From Escarpia spicata (taxonomy: Eukaryota > Annelida > Polychaeta > Sabellida > Siboglinidae): a DNA stretch of 64,000 nucleotides. The stretch lies in contig OZ023210.1 of the NCBI GenBank assembly GCA_963995525.1, forward strand, positions 21,621,913 to 21,685,912, written 5' to 3'. Below the pieces are notes generated by a model. The model saw only the letters and a program-made list of their open reading frames with translations. It did no database searches and was not told the origin of the DNA. Positions 33,275 to 44,110 of this stretch are shown in pieces (position 1 is the stretch's first letter; every line of letters starts with the position of its first letter). The translations under genes were made by a program, and so were the position numbers.

Positions 33275-33563
33275 ACACTGTCTACAACCTCAACTAAGGA
33301 CATGTTGAATTAAGCATGTGGAATGTACATAGTGAATAGTGTGTAGTACTACAGCTACAAGTCAATACGGTGTACCTGTATAATTTGAATGTCTACAACA
33401 AGTCCATTGTACGTAGGTTAGTATGCAAGTCAGAACTTTAGGTGGCTAACAAGAAAACTTAATTTTATCTCAATGACAACAACTGCAAATTCCAATGTCA
33501 TGATAATACATTTAACTGCAAAATGTACAGACTGTGCCTGCATAATATAAAAACTTAAATCCA

Positions 33564-33929
33564 ATGACCATTATGTTGCAACAAGAACCTTGAATGTGGA
33601 TACATTAGGTTACTAGCCAAACCTTTAAGTGATTTATGTTGTTGAATGCCTGAATGGTGTGGATTGCATGATGAGAGGCGGTAGATAAAATGCCATAAAA
33701 TCCACAATTGTCAAGGTATTAAAAATATTTTCACATGTATATGACACATGACACTTCAGCCATATTATATACAATTGTCACACCCATAAGATGTATAATG
33801 ACTATTGTATAATGGTTTGTGTGTGACCACCCCTTCAGCAATTTCCATAGAAAAATTGTTTTCGGGGAAATGGGGAAAGGATTAAAAAGAATGATTTCTC
33901 ACAAAAGAATGTATGTAATGCAATGCTAT

Positions 33930-33960
<31 letters not shown>

Positions 33961-34352
33961 CATATATATATGTATGTATGTAAGCCAACATTCTGGTGCA
34001 ATAGGAACCTCGAATGAGGATATATGTGGTTATTAGCCAGACGTTTAAGTGATTTTTTGTTGAAAACCTGAATGCCATGGATTGCATTTTGAGATGTGGT
34101 AAATAAAATACCACAACATCCACAAGATATGAAAATAATGTTGATATGTGTGGAAAGTATGACATTTAAACCACAACGTATCCAATTTTCATTCTACTGA
34201 GATGTGTAGTAAATATTCCATAGTAGTGTGTGTATGGGCCCCCCATTAGCAATTTCATAGAAAACTTGTTGTCGCGGATATGGGGATAGTGTGAAAAAGA
34301 GCCATTTCTCGCAGAAAGCTGGGAATGCTGCATTGCTATCACCTATTTCCAT
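33564..34352. repeat. Two diverged 390-bp tandem copies after the PIN-like ORF
   Basis: The first copy runs about 33564-33940 and the second about 33984-34352, separated by an AT microsatellite. Shared blocks in order are ggaacct-gaatg-ggata, tagcca-ac-tttaagtgatt, gattgcat-atgag, aaatccac..., agcaatttc-atagaaaa-ttgtt, and gctatcac. The first copy directly follows the ORF's 3' flank, so it may be the element's 3' UTR duplicated. Confidence 0.75.
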
Positions 34353-34442
34353 CTCTAGGGATGTAAGCCTAGCTAATAATCGCTATGAGCATTCGTCCCT
34401 AAAAATGTTCCGACAAACCCTCTGGCTCATGGCCTAACACAG

Positions 34443-34870
34443 GAATTGCCGTTTGAACATCGCGAATGCTTAACCTTGCATTACATCCGCGACCGCGATA
34501 ATATATTTATACATTGCGGGGTTAAGCATTCGCTATGTTCAAAAGGCAGTAACAGTAAAACTTTAAAATAAATCCTGGGTACATACAGCGGCATATTTGT
34601 AGATAATATTATTATCTTTACGGTGGTATTTCAAAATATTAAATCCTTTGCAAGTTTAAGCATACGCGATATTCAAACGGCAATAGCACAAAAAATAAAC
34701 ACAATTCCTGTGTACATCCAGCGACACATTTGTAGGCAAGACCTACACATTCTTTACGATGACGTCAAACGTTACCAACGGTCGCTAGGTGTCGCAATAA
34801 ACTGCGCAGAAAATATTCTGAAAAACGCGACCAAAATGGGCCTTGGTCAGGGTGACTGAGAGGCTGAACA
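34443..34870. mobile_element. Palindromic MITE-like repeat, copy 3
   Basis: attgccgtttgaacatcgcg at 34447 pairs with ttaagcattcgctatgttca at 34524 as inverted arms around a short centre. It is followed by catccagcgacacatttgta and a block that is the complement of 30441-30560 (ggtcgctaggt, gcgcagaaaatatt). This shows the family is built of two opposed modules. Confidence 0.7.
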
Positions 34871-35110
34871 TTATTTGAATAGCAGGACACTTTTTACAGT
34901 ATATTTAATTCAGACTGGGATTAAAAGTTACTATAAAAAAGTTTTAAAGAACAGGAGGTAAGTAGCAAAAATTACACCAGTTATTTGAACGTCATTTTAT
35001 GTCGCTGTAGCTTGAGATGTTTACAAGTACAAATCTGAACGTTGCTGAACAAATACAACTTCACCAGTCTGTATTCAAAGTTGTTTGTACTGGTTTTATA
35101 GTATAACATT
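34871..35110 (-). other. Intron sequence, nothing recognised
   Basis: Short AT-rich stretch between the MITE and a tandem triplication. Confidence 0.4.
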
Positions 35111-35292
35111 GCTGCAATATATTCTATTGTTATGGGTGTTTGGTTGGCAAAACAGTAATTCCTTATACTGCAATATATTCTGTTGTTATGGATGTTGTTA
35201 TGGATGTTGGGTTGGTAAAACAGTAATTCCTTATGCTGCAATCTATTCTGTTGTTATGGATGTTGGGTTGGCAAGACAGTAATTCCTTATGC
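35111..35292. repeat. Three-unit approximately 60-bp tandem repeat
   Basis: Each unit reads ctgcaat-tattct-ttgttatg, ggatgtt, ggttggcaa-acagtaattc, cttat. Units start near 35111, 35168 and 35236; the middle unit has an extra internal gatgttgttat duplication. It lies just 40 bp beyond a lectin exon donor. Confidence 0.9.
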
Positions 35293-35336
35293 GTCAACCA
35301 TAAACTTTATAATTTCCATAGAATTATCTTACGTAC

Positions 35337-35543
35337 CAGGTATCCCATATACTTCCACTTCGCAAAGTGAGAGCATTTCAGTTTTTACGTAATTCTGCCT
35401 GATCTTGACCACACTGCCGAGTGCTCCCCGCCGACAGGGGATCCGTCTGATCTCACCATCGTTCAGAGCGGCCTCTATGACTTCGCACATCGAAGCTTTC
35501 TGGTGATTCAGTGCTTCTATGACGATGTGATGAAGCCTTTTCC
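35337..35543 (-). CDS. FTP lectin C-terminal half exon (C6)
   Basis: The acceptor is ttgctaccag and the donor GTACGT, phase 1. It reads KRLHHIVIEALNHQKASMC, then EIRRIPCRRGALGSVVKIRQ and LSLCEVEVYGIPG. Spliced to the N-half at 37.4 kb it gives RADNWGKR, which satisfies the R-x-D-x4-R part of the fucose-binding motif. This is the most canonical C-side pairing in the array. Confidence 0.9.
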
Positions 35544-37323
35544 CTGGTAGCAACATAATTTTAATAAAAAAAGGTCAAATAATATGTAGCCATCCATATA
35601 ATACCTCACGCTATTTGTTGATTTGTTAAGACCCTACCTCTAACTCCTTGTAACGCTTCGTAACGCTGGCAAGTACACCCCCTATAATTACGTTCGTTTG
35701 ATAAAGACCCTATAGCTGTTGAAATGCTTTGAAATGAACAAACAAGGCTCAATAATTAGTGCTATCTGTCGGATATTGACAGGTAGACAAGCCAACATAT
35801 AAAGTATGGTTACGTAACGCCGACCATGTCATGTTTGCCCATAAACCCCCCACCCTTAAGCGTGGCGTAATATAATATGAATGGGCTATAATTAGGCAAA
35901 TTTAAACAACTCAAATGGAGGTATGCTGAATACACTTAATCTCTCAGTCAACATATTACATAATGAACAAACAAGTCTAGACAAAATATTATCAATCAAA
36001 GTCACACAGAAATTGTACGTAATTAGATAATAAAAGAGATAAGATAGAATAATAATATATAACTATGATTGTTATCTTAGACGTTGTCCGTGATGTGACA
36101 TTTACTTTGACATTACCCTTAATATGAAAGTCACATAGTTTTCAACAATCAATTTGAAACTAGGTTTCATCAGACTCGTTTTAAGCATTTTGCCTAACTG
36201 TACACATTTAGATAACATTTGAACCCATTAATCAAATTAAATTGTTCTTGTTATATTCCCACATTTGTTGAGTTTATATAACATTACTGGCAATTTTGAG
36301 CATTTATGATCCTCTCTGTGGATTCAGATGTTGCAATTCTGACCAAAACTTTTCCCTATAGCATAACGTCGTGAGTGCTTTTGTCATACATACTAAGTAA
36401 GGTGACATTGTAACCCTAAAACTAAATATAATTTTAGGGTTATTTCCCTATTGTATAACGTCGTTAGTCCTTTTGTCAAACAAATTAAGTAAGGTGACAT
36501 TATAACCCTAAAACTAAATTAAATAGATTTGTTATTATTATTGGGACATCCATTCACAATACGTCTAGTCGAGTTGAGCCATTTTGTATTTGTTTATTGG
36601 AAGTTATAATTTTTTTTGCCAAAATTTAACCCAACCATGTAACGTTGCAAGGGCTAATTTCGTTAAACAAATACACCTTAAAGGGGCATTGCAGTCCATT
36701 AGCCAAATAAAATACTTGCTATATTGTGAGATCTAAACCCTGGTCACTGTGAGCCTTTTTGTATTATGTTTGCCGGTGTAGGTATTGATTTATTGCCCAA
36801 GTCAGTGATCCGTTCTACAAAGTGGTATGTGCCTTGTCATCATAACAAACTATAACCTTTCATTTAATGTAAATCGTGTTTTAGCTGTTGTGAGATCTAT
36901 AGACGTTACCCAGGTCATCTTGAGCTATAATGCACCTCTCGATTGCACGTATTGATTTCGTGACAACATTATTCCCACATCCTCTGCCGTTTTATTATAA
37001 ATATACAAATTACCGGTAAAATGAAATTATGACATATCGTTCATATTAATTTGGCTCCTTCGTAATTTGATAACTAACAAATTTTATAACTAACTATGCT
37101 TCTGTAAATTCTGAGCTATTTGACATATGTCTGTGAGTGCCGATAATGAATTGTTTTGGAAAAATAATAGTACGTTATTCCAATATCACTGTGTTAAATA
37201 TTGTCTCATGAAAGGAACCTCGTTTGTCATAACCCACAACATTATCCACGCTTTGTCATGTAATCTCAAAATGAAACTTGTTCAGAATATCTGATATCAA
37301 GTCACCAACACATTTCAACTCAC
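35544..37323 (-). other. Intron with a tandem duplication
   Basis: No exon is supported. A 92-bp spaced duplication at 36351-36530 and a weaker third unit near 36640 are visible (tttcccta-t-gtataacgtcg and ggtgacattataaccctaaa). The rest is AT-rich. Confidence 0.5.
36351..36530. repeat. Two-unit 92-bp tandem duplication
   Basis: tttccctatagcataacgtc at 36351 and tttccctattgtataacgtc at 36443 begin units that both end in aaccctaaaactaaat. Divergence is low, about 10 percent by eye. Confidence 0.85.
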
Positions 37324-37551
37324 CCCAATTGTCTGCACGGTTAGTTATGATCACCTCTTTGATCAAGTAGACGGCTTGCAGCTCAACCTGCCACCAGGCT
37401 CCCTTTTCAGCGTTGGTGTGGGTGCAGCTTTGGGCACTTAATTTACTGTTTCTATTGCCATCCACTGCTCTCGAAGAGATATCAGGTTGGTGTATTGAGG
37501 ACATCTTTGTAGGCTTCCTAAGAGCCAGATTGTCTGTTACACCCGTCGTCA
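37324..37551 (-). CDS. FTP lectin N-terminal half exon (N4)
   Basis: The acceptor is ttcgttgcag and the donor GTGAGT, phase 1. It reads DNLALRKPTKMSSIHQPDIS, then SRAVDGNRNSKLSAQSCTH, EKGAWWQVELQAVYLIKEV and ITNRADNWG. The RAVDG and WWQVEL blocks and the NRAD ending are typical of the family. The vicinal CC of the classical motif is NW. The position 25 before the Arg is Asn instead of His. Confidence 0.92.
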
Positions 37552-39564
37552 CTGCAACGAATTAAACATTACTTTAATAAACTGTACTCTATAGTACAAC
37601 ACAAACAAGGAAGTAGGCTTTCAGAAAGCCGTATAATCCAGGCATAAAAGTTTTTATAACAGCCGCAGATACCGAAAGGATGAGCATCTGTTATCTGGCT
37701 GACACCACAAACACAGTACATAGTATTATTCCCGTTACGAGTGGTCGCATACGTTCACACAATCCAACATACGTGTAGCATTTCGCAAGGATGGGTGGCG
37801 AGTTGGTCGTCACCACAACATAGGTTCACAAAGCCCAACATATGTGTAGCATTTCACAAGGATTGGTGGTGAGTTGGTCGTCACCACAGAACGCGAGAGA
37901 AATTTATTTACAGCGGCACCACAAAAACTAATACACAATGATGCTATTGTGGATAACAGAACGTTTTGTATTTTTCATTCTCTGATTTGTCTGTTTTGAC
38001 TTCGGTAAACTAATACAAACATTAATGTCGACGTTGGGGTAAATGTGTTGCAGCAAATAGCTTCTTTACGATCTGCTTTTCTTTGTAATGTTAATTCATC
38101 GGCTGAATATATTATTTAATATTTAAAAATCAATCACAATACTTTATTGTCCCTTGGAGTGTAGCAGCACATTAAAACAAATGTATATGCAAAATAAAAA
38201 TAGTAATACATAAATTATGATTCACACACCTTCGCGCTTTCCTGTTTTATCGTTCCTAAGCATTACACTGTCAGTCCCAGCTCAGCATCTGATATGTCTT
38301 TGTTGGCCAATTAATCAGTTAAACATATTATGTGAGCGTCATTATCTTGTACTATACTGTTTATTTTTTTAATACACTCCTTGCACTTTAATAAGCTCAT
38401 TTATACCCAGCTTTAAACAGTTTTCCAAACTGTTGTTTGTTGATTTATTTTTGCCACAGGCTTCCTTGCCTACAGTCTTAGGCATATCAAAGAATCCCCC
38501 CCGCTTATCTAGTTTAAACGATGTAGACTATCCAAGGCACTGTCAACTGTTTGTAGCAGTTTGTCTGCGAAAACTGCCTCCTTTCCGCAAAGTTATGTTT
38601 TGGAGGGTAAGGGTCGACCTAAACAAAACATAAAAACGTCGGACAAGATATTTTCTTGTTGAAAACATATAATGGCTTGTTGAAATGTAGCCTGATGTTG
38701 CTGACGTTTCTATGACGCATGCGTACAAAATTAAGTGTTTTAAACAGTGGCCTCTCGAATTTGTGCATACGAGATGAAAGCGCCGCCATAGCTGGCCGAT
38801 GGTGACACACAGGGATGTTTCAAACATGGCATATTGTGTGGGTACAACCGTATCATCATGAACTAGCAGCTAAACTATCGGTCACGTATACAAAATGGAT
38901 GAATTAACATAACACCTGTATTCAGGTATGGGAGGTTGAATTCTAACTTCGCACAGTCAATTAACAAAAAAGGTAAAATCGGGACACCATTGTTTTATTA
39001 CAGCACATACACAATATACCTGCGCATAGTAGATGCCGCAGATAGGCACACACTCCATTGGAGTAGTGACAAGGACATCATAGAATCGCTGGACATTTAG
39101 TTAACACAAACTTCCAGATTGTTCCGCGAATTACTTGCAGAAATGAAGGTTTCAGTTTTTTCATATCTCCTCTGCCTAAGGACAGACACTGCAGCATAAC
39201 ATTACACTTTTTTGACAAAACTACTCAAAATGTATTTCTGCTGTATTCTGGTAGCATTTTATGTTTACTATTAATAAAGATACTCCCTTGCATTCTTTTC
39301 TATGCAATGTTGAAGAGTTTTTTGTTTATGTTATAGTTATGGGATGAACATGGTGGTTGCAATGGAACATGTTGATTTTTCATCAAAAAAAATTTAATAT
39401 ATATTTTTGTATATTAAATAATGACAATGCATCGAATATCTTCGTCATTTGCATAGAATAAGGTGTTGTAAATAGGACATAGAAATAATTACATTGATTA
39501 TTATATTATCGGAAGAGCTACAATGTTTCCAAATTATGCTGTAGTTTTTCTATCCGGCGGCCAT
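37552..39564 (-). other. Intron with one duplication
   Basis: A 71-bp tandem pair lies at 37753-37889 (gttcacanaancccaacata, gtgtagcatttc-caagga, gagttggtcgtcaccaca). The minus-strand frame at 38543-38827 starts with ATG in a GC-richer patch, but I recognise nothing in it. No other feature is supported. Confidence 0.45.
37753..37889. repeat. Two-unit 71-bp tandem duplication
   Basis: Units begin at 37753 and 37824; both end in gagttggtcgtcaccaca. They differ at about ten positions. Confidence 0.85.
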
Positions 39565-39710
39565 CTCTGATTGTTGCCATGGAAACGCGGGAGGTCTGGC
39601 AGAAAGAAAATTATTTTTTAAATAAAAAGACCTACTCTTAAACTTGAGCACAAAACATAATATTAGTTATGCATTAAAACAATCCTATCTAGCTGCCATA
39701 TCTCCCCGTA
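39565..39710. repeat. Dispersed ccatggaaacgcgg repeat, copy 2
   Basis: gttgccatggaaacgcggga is followed by ggtctggcagaaagaaaatt, an aaaaagacctactctt block, and aaaacaatcctatctagctgcc. The order matches copies at 16.5 and 62.7 kb. Its right end abuts the inverted-repeat element that starts near 39685. Confidence 0.65.
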
Positions 39711-40345
39711 GGAGACTCTGATAACTTGGTCGTGATGTCACGCGGCGGATTACAGCAGCCCGCCATCTTATAAAGTACGTTGTAAACAACGACATAAGTT
39801 TTCGCGTTCATCAGCATTCATCAAATTTAGCATTTTTATAAAACATGTTAAACGCTTGATCATGAATTGCATGGATATTTGTTAACACCAGCATGGTAAA
39901 AACGTATGTTGTGCAAGACAGTGTCGGTACAAAGCCGAAATTAAACGTCAACCTTGCACAAATTTCCTGACGAAACGGCGAGCTGCAGGCGCTGTACACG
40001 ACATCGGTTTGTCCAATCCACTGTCTGGAATCTATTCCTTGTTTCTTCGGGTTTCCTTTTATAATGTAAATACCGACGCCGCGTTTCGTGAGGAAACCCT
40101 TGCAAGGTGACGTTTAATTTCGGCTTTATACCGACACCACCTTGCACAACACACGTCTTTATGATGCTGATGTTAACAAATATCCATATAGTACAAGATC
40201 AAGCCAAAAAAGTCAAAAGATTCAACACGTTTTGTAAAAACGCAAAAAGTCGATGAATGCACAAAAATGCCATGTGACGTCACGACCTAGTTATCAGACA
40301 GTCTCTTAGGCAGAACGCAGATAGCAAAATGAAATATATGTTTGC
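39685..40345. mobile_element. 660-bp inverted-repeat (MITE-type) element
   Basis: Two long imperfect inverted arms, about 39685-39981 and 40060-40345, share in opposite orientation gagactctgataacttggtc, atggatatttgttaacacca, tgtcggtacaaagccgaaat and aacgtcaaccttgca. The spacer is about 80 bp. No transposase is present. The arms diverge by about 15-20 percent, so it is not recent. Superfamily is undetermined, and no clear target duplication was seen. Confidence 0.75.
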
Positions 40346-40969
40346 TACTAATTTGCGGAACAATTTAATGTTCTTCTTGCAAATAGTTTATATCACGCTG
40401 ATCTATAAAATATATAATGCGAAATTTTAAAAACAAAATGTCCGACGCCTTTTACGCCAGTAACGCTGTTTTTCCTTCTAACTATACAAAACATAGTTTT
40501 CTAGTGGTGGTAAAATGTTGAAATTACAGGCAGGGGAAGAACCGACATTGTTATGCCTTTACATCTGCACAGAAATAAATAATTCCGTGTCAAACGACCA
40601 ATGGCCACAGCTTTGATATTATTTCTGCAATTAAATAAAGCATACGATTATGCGAACATTCTTTCTGTAATGCCCAACTCTGTAAACAACATATAAGTAA
40701 AGTGCCAAAATCACACCTGTTATATGCACCTTTTTATGAATATCTAACATGATATGTTTACAAACTACAACCCTCGAAGACTACACAATGTGCTTCATCA
40801 GGATATCTCTGTAGGCTTACCTACATTCACTTTACTGTTGAAATCATACTTAAAAATTAAACAACAGCAACAACTAACAAGTAGGTGTAAATGGTTTGTT
40901 CAGTTTTACTTAGTTCGCATGAATGAATTATCCGTGTTATATATTATTTAACATTGCAGTCTTACGTAC
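40346..40969 (-). other. Intron sequence, nothing recognised
   Basis: AT-rich, without repeats or exons that I can support. Confidence 0.4.
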
Positions 40970-41179
40970 CACTCGTCCCATATACTTCCACTTCGCAAAG
41001 TACGAGCATTCCAACGTCATTTGGATCTTTTTTTAGCTTGACTAACTGGCCGATAGTTTCTGGCCGACAGGGAATGCGTCTAGTCTCGCCCGCCAGTAGA
41101 GCGGCCCCAATGACATTGCACGTCTTAACTGTGGAATTCTTCCGTGCTGCTTCTATGGTTATGTCGTGAAGCAATTCAC
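40970..41179 (-). CDS. FTP lectin C-terminal half exon (C5)
   Basis: The acceptor is ttgttaccag and the donor GTACGT, phase 1. It reads LLHDITIEAARKNSTVKTC, then TRRIPCRPETIGQLVKLKK and MLVLCEVEVYGTSG. Joined to the N-half at 44.0 kb the junction is [12 protein letters not shown], so the terminal Arg of RGDCCGER is Leu. Splice signals and sequence closely match the exon at 35.4 kb, which suggests duplication of an N+C exon pair. Confidence 0.92.
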
Positions 41180-43339
41180 CTGGTAACAATGCAAATTACA
41201 CATCGATGTCAGATAATAATATGAAAGTGATGTGATATATGTAACCACAATTTGAGAGCGAGAATTATTTGATATACTGTATATATATATATATATACAT
41301 AAATATTTAACAAAAAGGAACATGCATGCATGATATATATATATGCATATATATATATATATATGTATATATATATCATGCATGCATGTTCCTTTTTGTA
41401 AAAAAAATTTTTTTTTATGTTTTAAGGAATTTGCATATACGGTGTATATCTCTTTTCACCAAAAGAACTAGCATAGTGTTGTCATTACAAATCAGGAATT
41501 CTTCAGTTGTGACATCGCATATTTAAATCCAGGTCTTTGAATTTGAAAGTCAAGGAGCCAAGGTGACAACTTTGCCAATTCATAATGTATTTCACTATGT
41601 AAATCAAATACAATGTATCGCATTCAGAAAATTATGACATTCTTTGGTAACGTTAATCTCTTTATAATGTACCAAAGTGTTAATTAATCCTGTTCATACA
41701 ACTGTTTCATGTCATTCTATGCAATTATTGTATTAGTATTATGTTTTATTAATATCTAATGACTACGACAATTTATCGATATCAAAACTCCGCATGCTAG
41801 GAGATCCAGTTCGCGCCAGCATTCACGATACGTATAAGACATGCTCATGAATGTTCAGTTTCGTCCCTCAGACTTCGGTTAGATCCGTTGACTTTTATAG
41901 AGCAAAAATGCAGCCAACTGCTGTTTATGTCATGGACTGAGCAAAGGAAAGAAGGAAAATGGAAAAGGACAATCTATGGAATAAATGGAGAGTGAAAATA
42001 GCGGCAACAAATGAGAGATGGATTGATTTAAAAGTGTGCTTCACATGCGCGTAGTCTTATATACACGGGCTTCACCACTTTGTGAACTTCATGAATTTTG
42101 ACGAAATTAATATTATTCGTAGATGAACGATATTAATTTCTGCAAAATTATACAAATCACAAAATTCAAAAACGTATGCTGTTTAGTACCCATTAAAATA
42201 TACTTTGAAATGTTGAAATAATTTTCTATCATATGAAATGTATATCGAAGATGGAACATAAGTAAAAATGCATCAAGCCAGTAAAATCACTTGGTTAATA
42301 CTCGCATACAAATGGCGAACTTTGTACTTTGCTGGTGCGCGGCTTGTTCGTTAGGCGATGGGTACATATCGTCGCTTATCCGATGATATAGAATCTTGAT
42401 AAACACCGTGAGCGGTCTGAGTGAAATTATTGTTTAAAACACACCCCAAAAAAAATAATTCCATGCCATATTGTTTCATGCTGCATATTTCATACATGTC
42501 GTTTTATTAAATGAAATTATAAAATACATTCTATGACACCAAGAGTAATTAGTATTTTGGGAACGTAAACAAGAGGCACATGATAGTGATTACAAAACGG
42601 GATCAAACTACGGGGTCTCCACAATCGTCGGCAGCATTAGCAACCGATGGCGCCTGTGAATTTTGCCGGTGAACGGTTGCTAACGAAGCCGGCAGCATTG
42701 AACAACCATTTGTTCATCACTTCAAATTAATAATCGTGCCTTATGTGTAGGGTCTAACTTATAACATCAAAACTAGATAATCGAACTAAAAATGTACAAC
42801 TCCAAACACGTCCAAAAACATTAAACTCAAAGCTCGCTAGCAGCCTCACGAATCGTCCGATCCCGATGATCTTGGTATGGTATGAAAACTTGCACCTTCT
42901 GTTATTTTAAAGTCTATGTAGATTTCCCGGTAACAATCCATCGAATACCTACAAACGGACCTACAATCGTGCCGTTTTCGGTGTTCTGTAGCCAACGGTG
43001 GCTAATGGACAATTTTTTTTGCGCTGGTCGGTCGATATACGTGATTGTGACCTCACGCCGACTTCGAGTGTCAGTTTCGCCGCCGTTTAAAGGTGGGTGG
43101 AACTTACAGAAACGAATCAGAAAGTAGCGCCTCAACCGGTAAATGGATGAACTATGTCAACGAACCAACATCGCTTTCCCCAGTGTCTAAAACACCGTAA
43201 ACAGCACGGCACGGTTGTATGTCCTTTTAAAGGTTATTTTATTAATGATTATCGGGAAACCATTTACATGTTAGAATAGCAGAAAGGGTAAACTTTGAAA
43301 CGATATCAAGATCGTTACGTTTGAAATAAAAAAAAGATT
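41180..43339 (-). other. Intron with an AT palindrome
   Basis: A 90-bp palindrome lies at 41310-41399. A GC-richer patch near 42610-42700 has inverted gcaaccg/cggttgc and cggcagcatt repeats. The remainder is AT-rich, and no exon is supported. Confidence 0.45.
41310..41399. repeat. 90-bp palindrome
   Basis: The left arm acaaaaaggaacatgcatgc continues atgatatatatata. The right arm is the exact complement ending gcatgcatgttcctttttgt. The centre is AT repeat. Both arms encode the same short reading on opposite strands, as expected for a palindrome. Confidence 0.93.
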
Positions 43340-43715
43340 TAGCAATAAAAATGGAGCGTGAGTTTGCCTGAGTGCAGGCGCACTCAGAATGTGCGATAAC
43401 AGATTCGCCGAATATTGCTTCATTGATGCATTGTTGTTTGCAGATGAATCAACCAAAGAGGAAATGTGCACCGTCTTTCCGTGATCGTCGCATTCGTATT
43501 TATTCTTGCAATCAACGTCCAAAAGTGACCATCGCATGTTCACACAGAGCTTGCCACCGGCGTGTACGCGAACTTATCATCGATCACCTGCTTTTTTCTC
43601 TAATAATCCTTCCCTGGACGTACGTGAAAAGTTGTTTCCTAGCATTTATAGTATATTCAGTAGCTATTAAGTGCATTAAAACTATTATATTTTTATGTTT
43701 GTGTATACGATTCGT
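43340..43715 (+). repeat. Dispersed repeat with ctgagtgc hairpin head, copy 2
   Basis: Plus-strand partner of the repeat at 17226-17600. It starts near aaaaatggagcgtgagtttg, carries the hairpin gcctgagtgcaggcgcactc, then aatcaacgtccaaaagtgac and tatattcagtagctattaag. An open frame of 183 codons begins here, but it runs on into the antisense of a lectin exon, so I treat it as accidental. Confidence 0.65.
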
Positions 43716-43876
43716 CACTTTTTCTGGGAGCGTGGCGCTATTCTCATCAAATCATGGTGAAATATACAGCAAATGGTATGTTCTTATGTTTGGGGTATGG
43801 CTGTTCAAGCGTTTCATCCTTCCGTTAACGCCAACACACAAGATCACGCTAAACTTAATCAGCAACAGTAACTCAC

Positions 43877-44110
43877 CGCAACAGTCTGCCCGGTTAGTTA
43901 TAACCACCTCCGTGATCAAGTAGACGGCTTTTAGGTCAACCTGCCACCAACTGCCCTTTTTCGGTTGGGTAGCAGAACAGCTCCTCATACTAAAAACACT
44001 GTCTCTTCTGCCGTCCACAGCTCGCGAAGCATGGGAATTGTTGTTCGTTGCAGACGTGAGTGTGGGCTTCCCAACGGCCAAGTTAACGTTATTTTCTAAA
44101 TGTCTCTTCA
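43877..44110 (-). CDS. FTP lectin N-terminal half exon (N3)
   Basis: The acceptor is ttcgttgcag, identical to that of N4, and the donor GTGAGT is also shared, phase 1. It reads [20 protein letters not shown], then [38 protein letters not shown] and ITNRADCCG. This is the closest in the array to the classical F-type motif, keeping R-x-D-C-C-G. The position expected to be His is Gln. Similarity to N4 in exon ends and sequence supports recent pair duplication. Confidence 0.93.

Noticed and set aside
38543..38827. Minus-strand gene of 94 codons starting with ATG in a GC-richer patch
   Set aside because: No known domain, and the C-terminal half is low in coding character; left as part of the intron.
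43372..43923. Plus-strand frame of 183 codons with hydrophobic stretches
   Set aside because: It overlaps the antisense of a lectin exon and a dispersed repeat whose other copy does not keep the frame.
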